This document shows, one piece after another, positions 27,735 through 35,917 of a stretch of 64,000 nt of DNA (its first letter is position 1; each line of letters starts with the position of its first letter). The notes under the pieces were generated by a model that was not told the origin of the DNA, did no database searches, and was given only the letters and a program-made list of their open reading frames with translations. The translations under genes were made by a program, and so were the position numbers. The stretch spans positions 4,092,001 to 4,156,000 of the forward strand of contig NZ_CP132942.1 in NCBI RefSeq assembly GCF_040359615.1, written 5' to 3'. Origin of the DNA: Tunturibacter psychrotolerans (GTDB lineage: Bacteria; Acidobacteriota; Terriglobia; Terriglobales; Acidobacteriaceae).

Positions 27735-28277
27735 ATGCCATCTGCGAACTACTTCGATGAGCTGTACGGTGTCACGGAAGAGCAAGCTCTCAACTTCTGG
27801 GCCTCAAATCTTCATGAAGCAATGGGAAGCCAGTTTTGGTCCAAGATCTGCGACTCAACTGGTGTCTACCTGGCAAGCGTCCTGGGCCACTTCTGCCTGC
27901 AATCCATAGATCGAAATGAGGTTCTCTCCCCCGACTACCACCCGGACGATCAGGAGTTCCGGCAGTTTGCAGACCTCACGCAGATCGCCGAGATGATGAT
28001 GCGCCAGCTCACCAGCGCCAAGAACCCTCTATGGATGGAATCAGCCGGCGCCCATATCCTCCTCTACGCCGGATTTTTTCAAGCCCAGAACAAGCACCGT
28101 CACAACATCGCGTTCTACTCCGCCATGGGCCAGGAGTGCTACCTAATGGCCGCAGTAGGCAAAAGAGCAAGGATGATGCAGCTGATGGCAGATGGCTTCA
28201 GTCAATACCTCCTCCACCTGGCCAACCTCCATCAACATCTGCAGGACAGCAGATACCTTATAAGAACGGACAACTGA
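27735..28277 (+). CDS. Hypothetical protein
   Basis: 180 residues from the ATG at 27735, preferred over an ATG 48 bases upstream because GAGGT sits 5 bases before it. The protein appears all-helical and soluble, rich in Gln, His and Met (MMMRQLTSAKNPLWMESAGA, HLANLHQHLQDSRYLI). I do not recognise a family. It precedes the proline dehydrogenase gene by 37 bases on the same strand and may be co-transcribed with it. Confidence 0.6.
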   Translation: MPSANYFDELYGVTEEQALNFWASNLHEAMGSQFWSKICDSTGVYLASVLGHFCLQSIDRNEVLSPDYHPDDQEFRQFADLTQIAEMMMRQLTSAKNPLWMESAGAHILLYAGFFQAQNKHRHNIAFYSAMGQECYLMAAVGKRARMMQLMADGFSQYLLHLANLHQHLQDSRYLIRTDN

Positions 28278-28314
28278 GTCTTCGCAGGCGCTGCCTCGCC
28301 CTTACGCTCTTCCC

Positions 28315-29298
28315 GTGAAACAATGGAACTCGCGCCTTTTTGGCGAATCAGGGGAATCAAGTTTGCTGCGATCTGCCTTTATTGCTCTCTCTCAAAACAA
28401 GTCTCTGCGCTCCTTTTCAGAGCGATCCGCAATGGGCAAGAAGATGTCCGGACGCTTCGTCGCCGGCATGTCTGTAGAAGAGGCGTTAGCCGCCTGCCAG
28501 CGCGTCAACAAAGAAGGCATCGCTGTCACCCTCGACTCCCTCGGCGAATCTGTCACCACCGAAGCCGCAAGCCGGAAATCGGCCGACATCTATCACGAGC
28601 TTCTCGACGCCATCCACACCCGTGGCCTCAACGCCAACGTCAGCGTCAAGCTCTCCCAGGTCGGCATGGACTTCGATCCAGCCCTCGCCGAACGCATCGT
28701 AGGCGAGATGGTCGAGCACGCCGCCCACGTCCAGTCCTTCGTCCGCATCGACATGGAAGGCTCTCCCTATACGGAAGCCACTATCGCTATGACAGAGCGC
28801 CTCGCCCAAAAGTTTCCCGGCGCCGTCGGCACCGTCCTTCAAGCCTATCTCTTCCGTACTGAAGCCGACACCGAGCGGCTCCTCAACGAAAACATCCGCA
28901 TTCGTCTCTGCAAAGGAGCCTACAAGGAAGGCCCCGCCATCGCCTTCCCGGCGAAGTCTGACGTCGACGCCAACTACGTCAAACTCATGAAGCGTGTAGT
29001 CACCTTCGTCAATCAAGCAACTGGCAAAGGCGTCTTCTGCGGCATCGCCACTCACGATGAGGTGATCGTTGAGCAGATGCGCACCTTCGTTCGCGAGCAT
29101 AACGTGGACAAGTCGGCCTTCGAGTTTCAGATGCTCTACGGCGTCCGTCGCGACCTCCAGCGCCGCCTGGCTGCCGAGGGCTTCGGTGTCCGCGTCTATC
29201 TTCCTTTTGGGCCTGAGTGGTACCCCTACTTCATGCGCCGTCTTGCCGAGCGTCCTGCGAACGTCATCTTTTTGGCCAAGAACTTCTTCAAGAACTAA
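28315..29298 (+). CDS. Proline dehydrogenase (monofunctional)
   Basis: 327 residues from a GTG start, typical of monofunctional PRODH. The FAD-dependent (beta/alpha)8 barrel motifs are LDSLGESVTTEA, NVSVKLSQVGMDFD, VRIDMEGSPYTEATI, VLQAYLFRTEADTERL, RLCKGAYKEGPAIAF, GIATHDEVIVEQM, FEFQMLYGVRRDLQRRL and VRVYLPFGPEWYPYFMRRLAERP, the last being the substrate-binding RR region. It oxidises L-proline to pyrroline-5-carboxylate and passes electrons to quinone at the membrane. No P5C dehydrogenase lies beside it. An in-frame alternative start is not obvious. Confidence 0.93.
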   Translation: MKQWNSRLFGESGESSLLRSAFIALSQNKSLRSFSERSAMGKKMSGRFVAGMSVEEALAACQRVNKEGIAVTLDSLGESVTTEAASRKSADIYHELLDAIHTRGLNANVSVKLSQVGMDFDPALAERIVGEMVEHAAHVQSFVRIDMEGSPYTEATIAMTERLAQKFPGAVGTVLQAYLFRTEADTERLLNENIRIRLCKGAYKEGPAIAFPAKSDVDANYVKLMKRVVTFVNQATGKGVFCGIATHDEVIVEQMRTFVREHNVDKSAFEFQMLYGVRRDLQRRLAAEGFGVRVYLPFGPEWYPYFMRRLAERPANVIFLAKNFFKN

Positions 29299-29572
29299 CT
29301 TCTTCGTCCCGACCAACGGGAGGGCCCGGACAGGGTATACGAGTCACGAAGTGACCGCCTCCCGCGCAGGGAGCCCGTCCGGCAAGACCCGTCTGCCGAG
29401 GGTCGCTATGCCGAAAATGGCGATGCTTTAACTTTGAGAAACGTTTTTTGGTTAGAAAAAAATAGTGCGTGGTTCGGGCTTGGGATTTTGTTGTTTTGCG
29501 GGATTTTTGAGGGGTGTTTTGGAAAAAGTGGGTGGCTGGCGGTGGTTTTTGGGTGGTGAGAATGTGGTGGAT

Positions 29573-29588
29573 TGGTGGTGAAACGTGG
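29573..29588 (+). repeat. Second copy of the dispersed repeat core
   Basis: TGGTGGTGAAACGTGG is the exact reverse complement of 8999-9014. The neighbourhood continues with GGTGG and TGGTGG triplets. The copy merges with the left arm of the hairpin at 29581-29632. Confidence 0.5.
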
Positions 29589-29632
29589 CGCGTTGAAGGT
29601 CGTTTTTCAACGACGAAAAACACGCCACGTTT
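29581..29632. terminator. Two-level hairpin, likely bidirectional terminator
   Basis: AAACGTGGCG (29581-29590) pairs perfectly with CGCCACGTTT (29623-29632). Inside it CGTTGAA (29591-29597) pairs with TTCAACG (29606-29612). A T-rich run follows on the plus strand. It lies between the converging proline dehydrogenase and thioredoxin-like genes and could end both transcripts. Confidence 0.55.
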
Positions 29633-29650
29633 TTGAACTTTATTTTTGGC

Positions 29651-30898
29651 TCAGCGCGATGCGGTCTGGGTGGGAACCGGTTCCGCAAGCAGCTTCTCCA
29701 CCAGCTCCGTAGTCTCCTTCACCAGAGCCTCGTGTGCGGGCGGATTCGCGGGCCCGGCAAAGCCAGCATGGACTTCCCTCACCCGCCCATCGCGCCCCAG
29801 AAAGAACGAAGTAGGCCAGCAGTTCAAGTTCACCCCCTGCGGGATCTTTTCATTCAGCTGCTCGGTCTCTCCCGCTACCAGAACCGTGTAAGTTAGCCCA
29901 TATTTTTCAATAAAAGCGTGCAATCTCGTGGGATCTTTCAGTTGATCCGCCTCTTCAAAGGAGAGGTTCACAACCTCCAGTCCCTGACCATGAAACTGTT
30001 TGTAGAGACTCTCGAGCAGAGGGGCTTCGTCGTGGCAGTTGGGGCACCAAGACCCTCCAATCGCTACGATCACAACTTTTCCATCGAACTGCGGATCGGT
30101 ATTGGAGACCACCTTTCCATTCAGGTCCGGGAAGCTGAAGGCAAACCGTGCAGAAGGATCTTTCACAGTGGTCTGTTGCGTCGGATCCGCCATGCCAGGG
30201 AGAGAGGCCGCCCGCGCCTGTGCAGGCCTGCGCGCAACGAGGTTCTGTTGTTCGTTCACATCCGCGCGCAGCAGATTAGAAACCAGCAACGTCCCATCCG
30301 TCTGCGGCTTGACGCTGTAAAGGGCCGGCCCGGCGGCAGTGAAATGACCGATCAGATATTCATTCCCGGTCCATCTCCCGTAGAGCGAGCCAGTATCGCC
30401 ATCAATGCGCTGAATCACCGCCTTGACTTCGCTCGAATGCTTCGCGGGTTCTACGCGAAGCTGCCACGCTGACTCTCCCTTGGCCGACTTGACTGCGACC
30501 TCCCAATCGCCGCTGATGTCCTGAGGAGCCGCTGCTTCCGAGCCAGTGGCAGCCGATCCACGGAGATTCAAGTTGACGGGATAGCGCGTCTTCGCCGTAC
30601 CGAAGGTTCCAGTCAAATGGCCGTCGGCGACCGTCGCATCGATTGTTCTGGCGAAGTAGTTAAAAGTAATCACGAGGTGATTGCCTGCAAAGCTCACACT
30701 CGAGGCTGGGCTTCTCTCGGGACCGTTGAGCAAAGCTGCCTGAAGTGAACTGCCGCTACCGTTAATCTCGAGGTGAACAGGAACCTGCTGTCCATGTACC
30801 GTGGCATCGCCGGTCCAAGGGCCGACAATCTTATTTTGTTTGGATCCCTGGGCAGCGGCAGAGAGGGCAACCAAGAAGAGGCTGGCGAAGAGCTTCAT
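29651..30898 (-). CDS. Exported TlpA/ResA-like thioredoxin-fold protein
   Basis: 415 residues. A signal peptide is present (MKLFASLFLVALSAAAQG). The N-terminal half (about 20-245) is beta-rich and of no family I recognise. The C-terminal half is a TlpA-like thioredoxin domain: KVVIVAIGGSWCPNCHDEAP with the redox pair Cys285/Cys288 (CPNC), then LEVVNLSFEE, and the cis-Pro region LNCWPTSFFLGRDGRV. It probably reduces or isomerises disulfides, or delivers thiols to cytochrome c assembly, outside the cytoplasm. The gene is single, and its 3' end faces the hairpin at 29581-29632. Confidence 0.88.
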   Translation of the reverse strand: MKLFASLFLVALSAAAQGSKQNKIVGPWTGDATVHGQQVPVHLEINGSGSSLQAALLNGPERSPASSVSFAGNHLVITFNYFARTIDATVADGHLTGTFGTAKTRYPVNLNLRGSAATGSEAAAPQDISGDWEVAVKSAKGESAWQLRVEPAKHSSEVKAVIQRIDGDTGSLYGRWTGNEYLIGHFTAAGPALYSVKPQTDGTLLVSNLLRADVNEQQNLVARRPAQARAASLPGMADPTQQTTVKDPSARFAFSFPDLNGKVVSNTDPQFDGKVVIVAIGGSWCPNCHDEAPLLESLYKQFHGQGLEVVNLSFEEADQLKDPTRLHAFIEKYGLTYTVLVAGETEQLNEKIPQGVNLNCWPTSFFLGRDGRVREVHAGFAGPANPPAHEALVKETTELVEKLLAEPVPTQTASR

Positions 30899-31366
30899 CG
30901 AAGATCTCGATTCTTATGTGATGTGGAGTCTAAATTCGGAATCCGCCTTGATCAGCAGACCCGGGCACGCGCGTTAGGCCAGCAGAGAGCGGCGACAACA
31001 ACAGTAATTGTGTTGCAGGTGCATGATGTTAGGTTAGGCCAGTGGGGTAGCCAGGTCAAGGGCTCCGTCGCCTCGCGCAAAGGAACCATATCCCCTCTTC
31101 CAAAGTTGTATGGATAGCAAACCTGCACGGGCGCAGACTGTATCCACTATGGGGAGGAAGACCGTTCCGGAAACATTTCGGATCTGTCTCTACTTAGCGA
31201 TCACCTCGCCGAAATCCTGATTGGCTTGATCGTATGCTTCCAGAAATGTTCTCTAGACGCTGGGCCATAAAGCAGACGGTGTTCCTCACCCATAGTCCTA
31301 TCCCCTTTCCGCAATAAAAAAATAGCCGCCTTCGGGCGGCTATTCTTCGCATGGAGCTTTCGCGGT
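30899..31366. other. Intergenic region between thioredoxin-like and DUF3106 genes
   Basis: Apart from a strong terminator near 31314-31344 I see no gene or RNA with support. Short open frames here lack ribosome sites and family resemblance. Confidence 0.4.
31314..31344 (-). terminator. Intrinsic terminator of the DUF3106 gene
   Basis: Read on the minus strand, AATAGCCGCC-CGAA-GGCGGCTATT is a perfect 10-bp stem (31321-31330 with 31335-31344) with a stable tetraloop, followed at once by a run of seven T (31314-31320). It lies 22 bases after the stop of the DUF3106 gene. This is a textbook rho-independent terminator. Confidence 0.92.
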
Positions 31367-32020
31367 TTATTTCCCGTAGGAGGGCCCGTCATTTGGCCGT
31401 TGAACCGGAAGATACGGTTCGACAGCAAGAAGACTGGAGAGTGTGTTTCGCTCCTGATCTGAAAACTGGCCGCGAAAACGATCAGAGTTGAGGATAGCCT
31501 GCCGTTGCGGTTGCGGCATCTCGCGAAGATCACGGAAGGCTCGGGCAACAAGGCGACGGCGGTCTTCCGGGAGCCCCCCAAGCTGCTGCATGGCACCGCG
31601 AACCTGCTGTCGTTGCGGTGGCGTAAGACGTTCCATGGCTTCGGTACGGTCAAGAATGCGGCGACGCTGCTCGGGCGACATGTTGTTCAGCTGCGTCAGG
31701 CGGTCGCGCATTCTCTGCTGAGTCGTTGGGGGGAGATCGCGAAAGCCAGGCTCATTCTCCAGAGCGCGCTGTTGTTCGGCAGGAGGAAGGTTGCTATGAC
31801 GGTCCATCCACTGCGCCAGGTGTTCCTGATTATTTTTCGGTGCTGCTGGACTGGGCCCCGGACCAGGTGCCGGTCTCACCTGGGAGACGGGTGCACGTAA
31901 AGCCGACCCACCTCTATGCGCATACGCAGACTGGGCCAAGACAATCGTCGCCGCGGATGCCAAAAGCATCCCGGCAAAAGCTAGTCGAGCAAAACGCCGT
32001 AACTGAAAGGAAGATGGCAT
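31367..32020 (-). CDS. Exported DUF3106 family protein
   Basis: 217 residues. A signal sequence (ARLAFAGMLLASAATIVLAQ) is followed by a proline-rich linker (SQVRPAPGPGPSPAAP). After it come Arg/Gln-rich helical repeats (HLAQWMDRHSNLPPAEQQRA, LPPTTQQRMRDRLTQLNNMS, LTPPQRQQVRGAMQQLGGLP), which are characteristic of DUF3106. The helical pattern recalls periplasmic CpxP/Spy-like or zinc-resistance-associated proteins. It lies downstream of a sigma factor and its anti-sigma factor on the same strand, so it may be part of that stress-response group or a target of it. The gap upstream is 114 bases. Confidence 0.85.
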   Translation of the reverse strand: MPSSFQLRRFARLAFAGMLLASAATIVLAQSAYAHRGGSALRAPVSQVRPAPGPGPSPAAPKNNQEHLAQWMDRHSNLPPAEQQRALENEPGFRDLPPTTQQRMRDRLTQLNNMSPEQRRRILDRTEAMERLTPPQRQQVRGAMQQLGGLPEDRRRLVARAFRDLREMPQPQRQAILNSDRFRGQFSDQERNTLSSLLAVEPYLPVQRPNDGPSYGK

Positions 32021-32134
32021 GTTTTCAGCGTGTAGAAGAACTGCAGTTCCATAAAAACTTTTTGTTTAGAGCAGCTTATCGTGTTCCATCTCCCTTCAAT
32101 CAATTTTCTTGAAGTCGGACTTCCTCTCAGGAAA

Positions 32135-32638
32135 CTAGCTACTGGGTTGTGTTGTGGAATCATCGGCTGGAGCGTCGTCCTGCAAGAGTTGATCCATCGT
32201 CTGAAGAGCTTGATCGTTCTTATCGAGAATCTGCAGATCTTGAACCGCCGCCGAAGTCTCAGGCGCCGAATGGGGAAAGCCGGTGAGATTAGCATAAGTT
32301 CCACCGCCCACCAAAAGAATCAGTGCAAGGCCTCCGGCGAGTGCTGGGCGAAACTGACGTCCCGTGTTGAAAACGAGGCGGGACTTCAGCTGCTCAAACC
32401 AGCCCGCGGGTGCCAGCGTCTGTTCTTCTCGAAGTCGCACAGCGAGCTTTTGATCGAAGTAGGGCGACGGATCGGGAGCCTGCCATGTGTCGAGGAGGGC
32501 GAACGTTGCCTGCATGGATTTGAACTCCTCGGCGCAGGCGGGGCACGATTCAATATGGGCTCGAACGTCCGCGTTGGCGGGCGCAGCCGGATCCAGAAGC
32601 AGATCGAGGATAGCGGGTTGGCAGTCTTTGCAGATCAT
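32135..32638 (-). CDS. Anti-sigma factor with zinc-finger (zf-HC2-like)
   Basis: 167 residues from the ATG at 32638, preferred because GGAAGGG lies 5 bases upstream; the frame continues upstream without a ribosome site. The N-terminal anti-sigma domain begins MICKDCQPAILDLLLD and contains HIESCPACAEEF, an H-x3-C-x2-C zinc motif. A single transmembrane helix (FRPALAGGLALILLVGGGTYA) separates this cytoplasmic part from a short extracytoplasmic tail. It would sequester the sigma factor whose gene ends 61 bases upstream and release it on an envelope signal. Confidence 0.88.
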   Translation of the reverse strand: MICKDCQPAILDLLLDPAAPANADVRAHIESCPACAEEFKSMQATFALLDTWQAPDPSPYFDQKLAVRLREEQTLAPAGWFEQLKSRLVFNTGRQFRPALAGGLALILLVGGGTYANLTGFPHSAPETSAAVQDLQILDKNDQALQTMDQLLQDDAPADDSTTQPSS

Positions 32639-32699
32639 TTTGACCCTTCCAATTTCCTTACCAGGGCGCATAAAGATGCGCGCGTAAACTTCAACGAAC

Positions 32700-33482
32700 T
32701 TAGACAAAAGCCTTCAACTTTTCGCGCAGTGTCTGGTATGCGCGGAAGAGCAGCGATTTCGTGGCAGACTCACTCAATTTGAGAACGTCCCCTATTTGCT
32801 TGTAATCCATGCCTTCATACTTGTGCATGAGTACGGCCATGCGTTGCCGTTCCGGAAGCGCAAGCACATGCTCGCGAATCGCATTGAGACGTTCCTGCCT
32901 CAACAGCTTGGCTTCGACATCCGGGGTAGAGTCCGCAACATCCGGCGTTGTCCCAGTCTCAGAATCGGCCTCATCGAGATAGACGGTAGAGGCAGTGCGT
33001 TCGTGACGGTTGTCGCGCGCATAGTTGACTCCCAAATTGGTAGCGATCCTGTAAAGCCAGGTGCTAAACCGAGCTTCGGCACGATAGGTCTCGCGAGAAC
33101 GGTAGACCCGGAGGAAGACCTCCTGGGCGAGCTCTTCTGCGACCGCCTGATTGTGAACCATGCGATACATGAAGTGAATAATGGGCTTCCGGTACTTCTG
33201 GATGAGAAAGTCGAACCCGGCCATGTTGCCAGTGCGCAACTCCAACATGATGGCAGCGTCGTCCATCTGGCCGAAGTCACTGGCCGAATGATGGGTCTCG
33301 GCAGCTTGAAGGTTTTCAAGGAGTCTCGGGTTGATCGCGAGCGTAGCCATATCATCCTCAACCCCGTCTTCTGCCCTGGGTTGCGCTTTTTCATCAAATT
33401 TCAGCGGAATCGCCTCCGGGGCCTCTTGCGAGAGGGGATCCTGGGGATCTCGATGGCGAAATTGTGGAGTTGGCGCGGACAT
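32700..33482 (-). CDS. RNA polymerase sigma-70 family factor (ECF/RpoE-like)
   Basis: 260 residues, longer than most ECF factors because of an approximately 75-residue polar N-terminal extension. Region 2 is clear: LIQKYRKPIIHFMYRMVHN, AEELAQEVFLRVYRSRETY and FSTWLYRIATNLGVNYARD, the last two contacting core polymerase and the -10 element. Region 4 is LNAIREHVLALPERQRMAVL and then YEGMDYKQIGDVLKLSESAT, with its HTH. The linker is acidic and variable. The partner anti-sigma gene follows directly, so the pair is an autoregulated stress module. The start may be internal (MATLAINPRLLEN), which would shorten the extension. Confidence 0.92.
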   Translation of the reverse strand: MSAPTPQFRHRDPQDPLSQEAPEAIPLKFDEKAQPRAEDGVEDDMATLAINPRLLENLQAAETHHSASDFGQMDDAAIMLELRTGNMAGFDFLIQKYRKPIIHFMYRMVHNQAVAEELAQEVFLRVYRSRETYRAEARFSTWLYRIATNLGVNYARDNRHERTASTVYLDEADSETGTTPDVADSTPDVEAKLLRQERLNAIREHVLALPERQRMAVLMHKYEGMDYKQIGDVLKLSESATKSLLFRAYQTLREKLKAFV

Positions 33483-33632
33483 TCTGCTGCTCGATTGTAT
33501 CGCCCTCGTAAGCGTGTTCCCAAGTATTTGGACACTGCTGGATAGCTTGACGGGAGTCTGGTCTTGAAGAGAGAGGAATGATATCCTCTACAAAAGCTTA
33601 GGCAAATGGCGTACGGTTATCCAAGCCATTCC

Positions 33633-33707
33633 GGGCGCATAACTCAGCGGTAGAGTGCCACCTTCACACGGTGGAAGTCGTAGGTTCGAATCCTGCTGTG
33701 CCCACCA
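33633..33707 (+). tRNA. tRNA-Val (anticodon CAC)
   Basis: A full cloverleaf is readable. The acceptor stem GGGCGCA pairs with TGTGCCC (one G-T pair). The D arm is ACTC/GAGT, and the anticodon stem CCACC/GGTGG holds the loop TTCACAC with anticodon CAC. The T arm GTAGG-TTCGAAT-CCTGC has the conserved TTCGAAT loop. Discriminator A (33704) and an encoded CCA complete it. It reads GTG valine codons. The start of a region of different codon style and of decayed genes lies just downstream, so this could be an insertion site. Confidence 0.97.
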
Positions 33708-33764
33708 TAAAATCAACAACTTACAACCACAGGCTGCGACAAGTTTGTGGCATTTGTGGCAAAT

Positions 33765-33784
33765 CCACGAGTCGTGGTTTTTTG
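33765..33784 (+). terminator. Candidate terminator after tRNA-Val
   Basis: CCACGA (33765-33770) and TCGTGG (33772-33777) are complementary, and a run of seven T follows. The loop would be short, so the real stem is probably CCAC/GTGG around GAGTC. The weak hairpin plus the T tract suits a tRNA transcript end. Confidence 0.5.
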
Positions 33785-34105
33785 TCCTCTCCGTTCGCGG
33801 TGGTATCTGGCCGAGCGTGCCTCCCCACAATTTTCTTTTTCCTACAGTCTCTCTTCTGATCGTTCGTCGGAGATGAAGTTATTCGAGCGTCACGCAATGA
33901 CGGACGGCCAGAACGACAATGCGTTTTAACGACTAGGCCGAGTGCTATGGATAGCCGTGCTAGCTTGTTTCGAGGAAATGGGCTGAAAACCTGTTTCAGA
34001 TCAACTGACAAACCTTGCCATGTCGCCCATACTCAGTCTGGAGGAACGCACGCTCGCGGTGACACGAGAATCGGTCTGCGGATCAAAAGACGGAAGGAGC
34101 TTCCT
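33785..34105. other. Spacer between tRNA-Val and the decayed hydrolase gene
   Basis: No convincing gene. Short open frames on both strands lack homology that I can recognise and lack ribosome sites. I looked for an integrase gene or a repeat of the tRNA 3' end here and saw none. AAGGAG at 34094-34099 belongs to the downstream pseudogene. Confidence 0.4.
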
Positions 34106-35846
34106 GTGAACGACGACAAAGGATCTACACGCCATCGCACCCGCTGCCAGGTCCCAGGTCTGGAGCGCTAACAGCGTTCGGTCCAGGCGCCCGAACGCTG
34201 GAGGCGGGCTTCAAGATTGCCCCTCAGTTTCTATCGCTGCCGGTCGACATCGTTTTCGAGAAGGATGTCGCCGTCAAGTTGCGTGACGGAGTGACGATCT
34301 ACGTCGACGTGTTACGTCCAGCGGGAGCCGAGAAGGTGCCCGTCATCGTGGCGTGGAGTCCGTACGGCAAAGGCCAAGGAACCTCGCTGAGCGTGATGGG
34401 TGTGTTCGGCCTGGTGGGCCTGTCCAACTGGATCGTCTCTGGTTTGGAAAAGTTCGAGGGGCCCAGACCCCGCCTACTGGTGCGCTCAGGGCTACGCGAT
34501 CTGCAATCCGGATATCCGTGGTGTGGTGGATTCCGAAGGTGACAGCGTGCTGTGGGACCGCCAGGATGGCCGCGATTGCCACGACCTCATCGAGTGGCTC
34601 ACCGAGCAGGAGTGGTGCACCGGAAAGGTCGCGATGAGTGGAACCTCCTATCTCGCGGTCTCGCAGTGGTTCACCGCTGCCGAACAGCCTCCGCACCTCA
34701 CCGCCATCAGTACGTGGGAGGGTGTGAGTGACGTCTACCGCGATCTTGTGATGCGTGGCGGTATGCCTGACATGGGATTTGCCCGCCAACTCCAGGACGG
34801 CAGCTTCTTCGGCAAAAACCAGAAGGAGGACATCCTGTCGGAGGCTGAGCGCTACCCGCTCATGAACGACCTGTGGGAGAACAAGATTCCGGACTTCGAC
34901 AAGATCACCGTGCCGGCGTATGTTGTAGCGAGTTACTCGAACACATTGCACACCGCTGGTACTTTCCGGGCATGGCGCCGGATCGCTTCGGACAAGAAGT
35001 GGCTGCGCATCCACAATAGCCAGGAATGGCCCGACTATTACGACGAGCAGAATCGCGAGGACTTGCGTCGTTTCTTCGACCGCTACCTGAAGGACGAAAA
35101 TAACGGGTGGGAACAGACTCCTCGCGTTCGGTACTCTCTGCTCGATCTTGAAGGCGGCGACATGGTCAACATCGCTGCGGATCACTTTCCCCCAAGCGGT
35201 GTCGCTTTGACGAAGTTGTACCTCGACGGTCGTGCGCGAACCCTGACTACTGAAGCGGCGTCAGACGAGGGTCGCAGCGTCCTACGTCGTAAAATCCAAT
35301 CCAAACGCGGTGTCCTTCGTCAAGCGATTCGACCAGAAGACGGTGATGGTCGGCTACCCAAAGGCTCGGCTCTGGGTCGAAGCACGCGACGCTGATGACA
35401 TGGATTTGTTTGTTCTCGTGCAGAAACTTGATGCCTACGGGACGCCTCTCCAGCAGTTCACGGTGCCCAACCAGAGTACCGTGAATCACGACCTCACTGA
35501 TCATGCGGCGACCATCCTCCGCTACAAGGGCTCAGATGGCCGGTTGCGCGTATCCGCCCGCCGCCTCGATGAAGCGCTGTCGACCGATGAAGTGCCCGCT
35601 CATAGCTTCGACCGCGTCGAGAAGCTATCGCCGGGCGAGATCGCCGAAATCGAAATCGAGCTGCTCCCGATCGGTCTTGTGTTTCACCCTGGCGAGCAAC
35701 TCCGTTTTGTAATCAGCTCAAGAAACCTTTTGGGGACGCTAATGCCTGCGATCGAAGAGTACGTTGGCGCCAACAGCGGGCAGCACGTCATCCACACGGG
35801 CGGCGCACACCCGTCTTACTTGCAGCTTCCAATTCAGGAGCGTTAG
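34106..35846 (+). pseudogene. CocE/NonD-family hydrolase, disrupted by three frameshifts
   Basis: The product would be an alpha/beta-hydrolase of the X-Pro dipeptidyl-peptidase/cocaine esterase family, but it lies in three phases. A GTG at 34106 with AAGGAG upstream opens the gene. The first shift lies near 34166-34170 (QVPGLER stops, and the next phase resumes LTAFGPGARTLEAGF). The second is an extra base in GGGG at 34458-34461 (SGLEKFE continues as PDPAYWCAQGYAI one phase on). The third lies near 35265-35300, after which SFVKRFDQKTVMVGYPKARL resumes. The catalytic serine region (GKVAMSGTSYLA) and the jelly-roll C-terminus are intact as sequence. Three independent single-base shifts make a dead gene more likely than programmed frameshifting; sequencing error in homopolymers could explain some. 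Confidence 0.85.
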
Positions 35847-35917
35847 CAGGCTTCGCCATGGCACTCTGGCGAACTTAAAATTGTCGCCATCAACTTCTTC
35901 GTTGGGTTGAACTGAAT

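Larger units (their letters stand above)
29299..29650. other. Intergenic spacer with a G/T-rich strand segment
   Basis: No credible gene. From about 29430 to 29600 the plus strand is strikingly G- and T-rich and poor in C (runs such as GGGTGGCTGGCGGTGG), the opposite of the surrounding C-rich coding strand. It ends in a complex hairpin. The segment contains the inverted copy of the CAC-rich repeat found near 9000. Confidence 0.5.

Noticed and set aside
33721..34011. 96-codon minus-strand frame just after tRNA-Val
   Set aside because: It has no ribosome site, no motif and a basic low-complexity composition; it is treated as noncoding.
34343..35185. 280-codon minus-strand frame over the decayed hydrolase
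   Set aside because: The plus strand retains family sequence in consecutive phases; the minus frame shows no recognisable motif.
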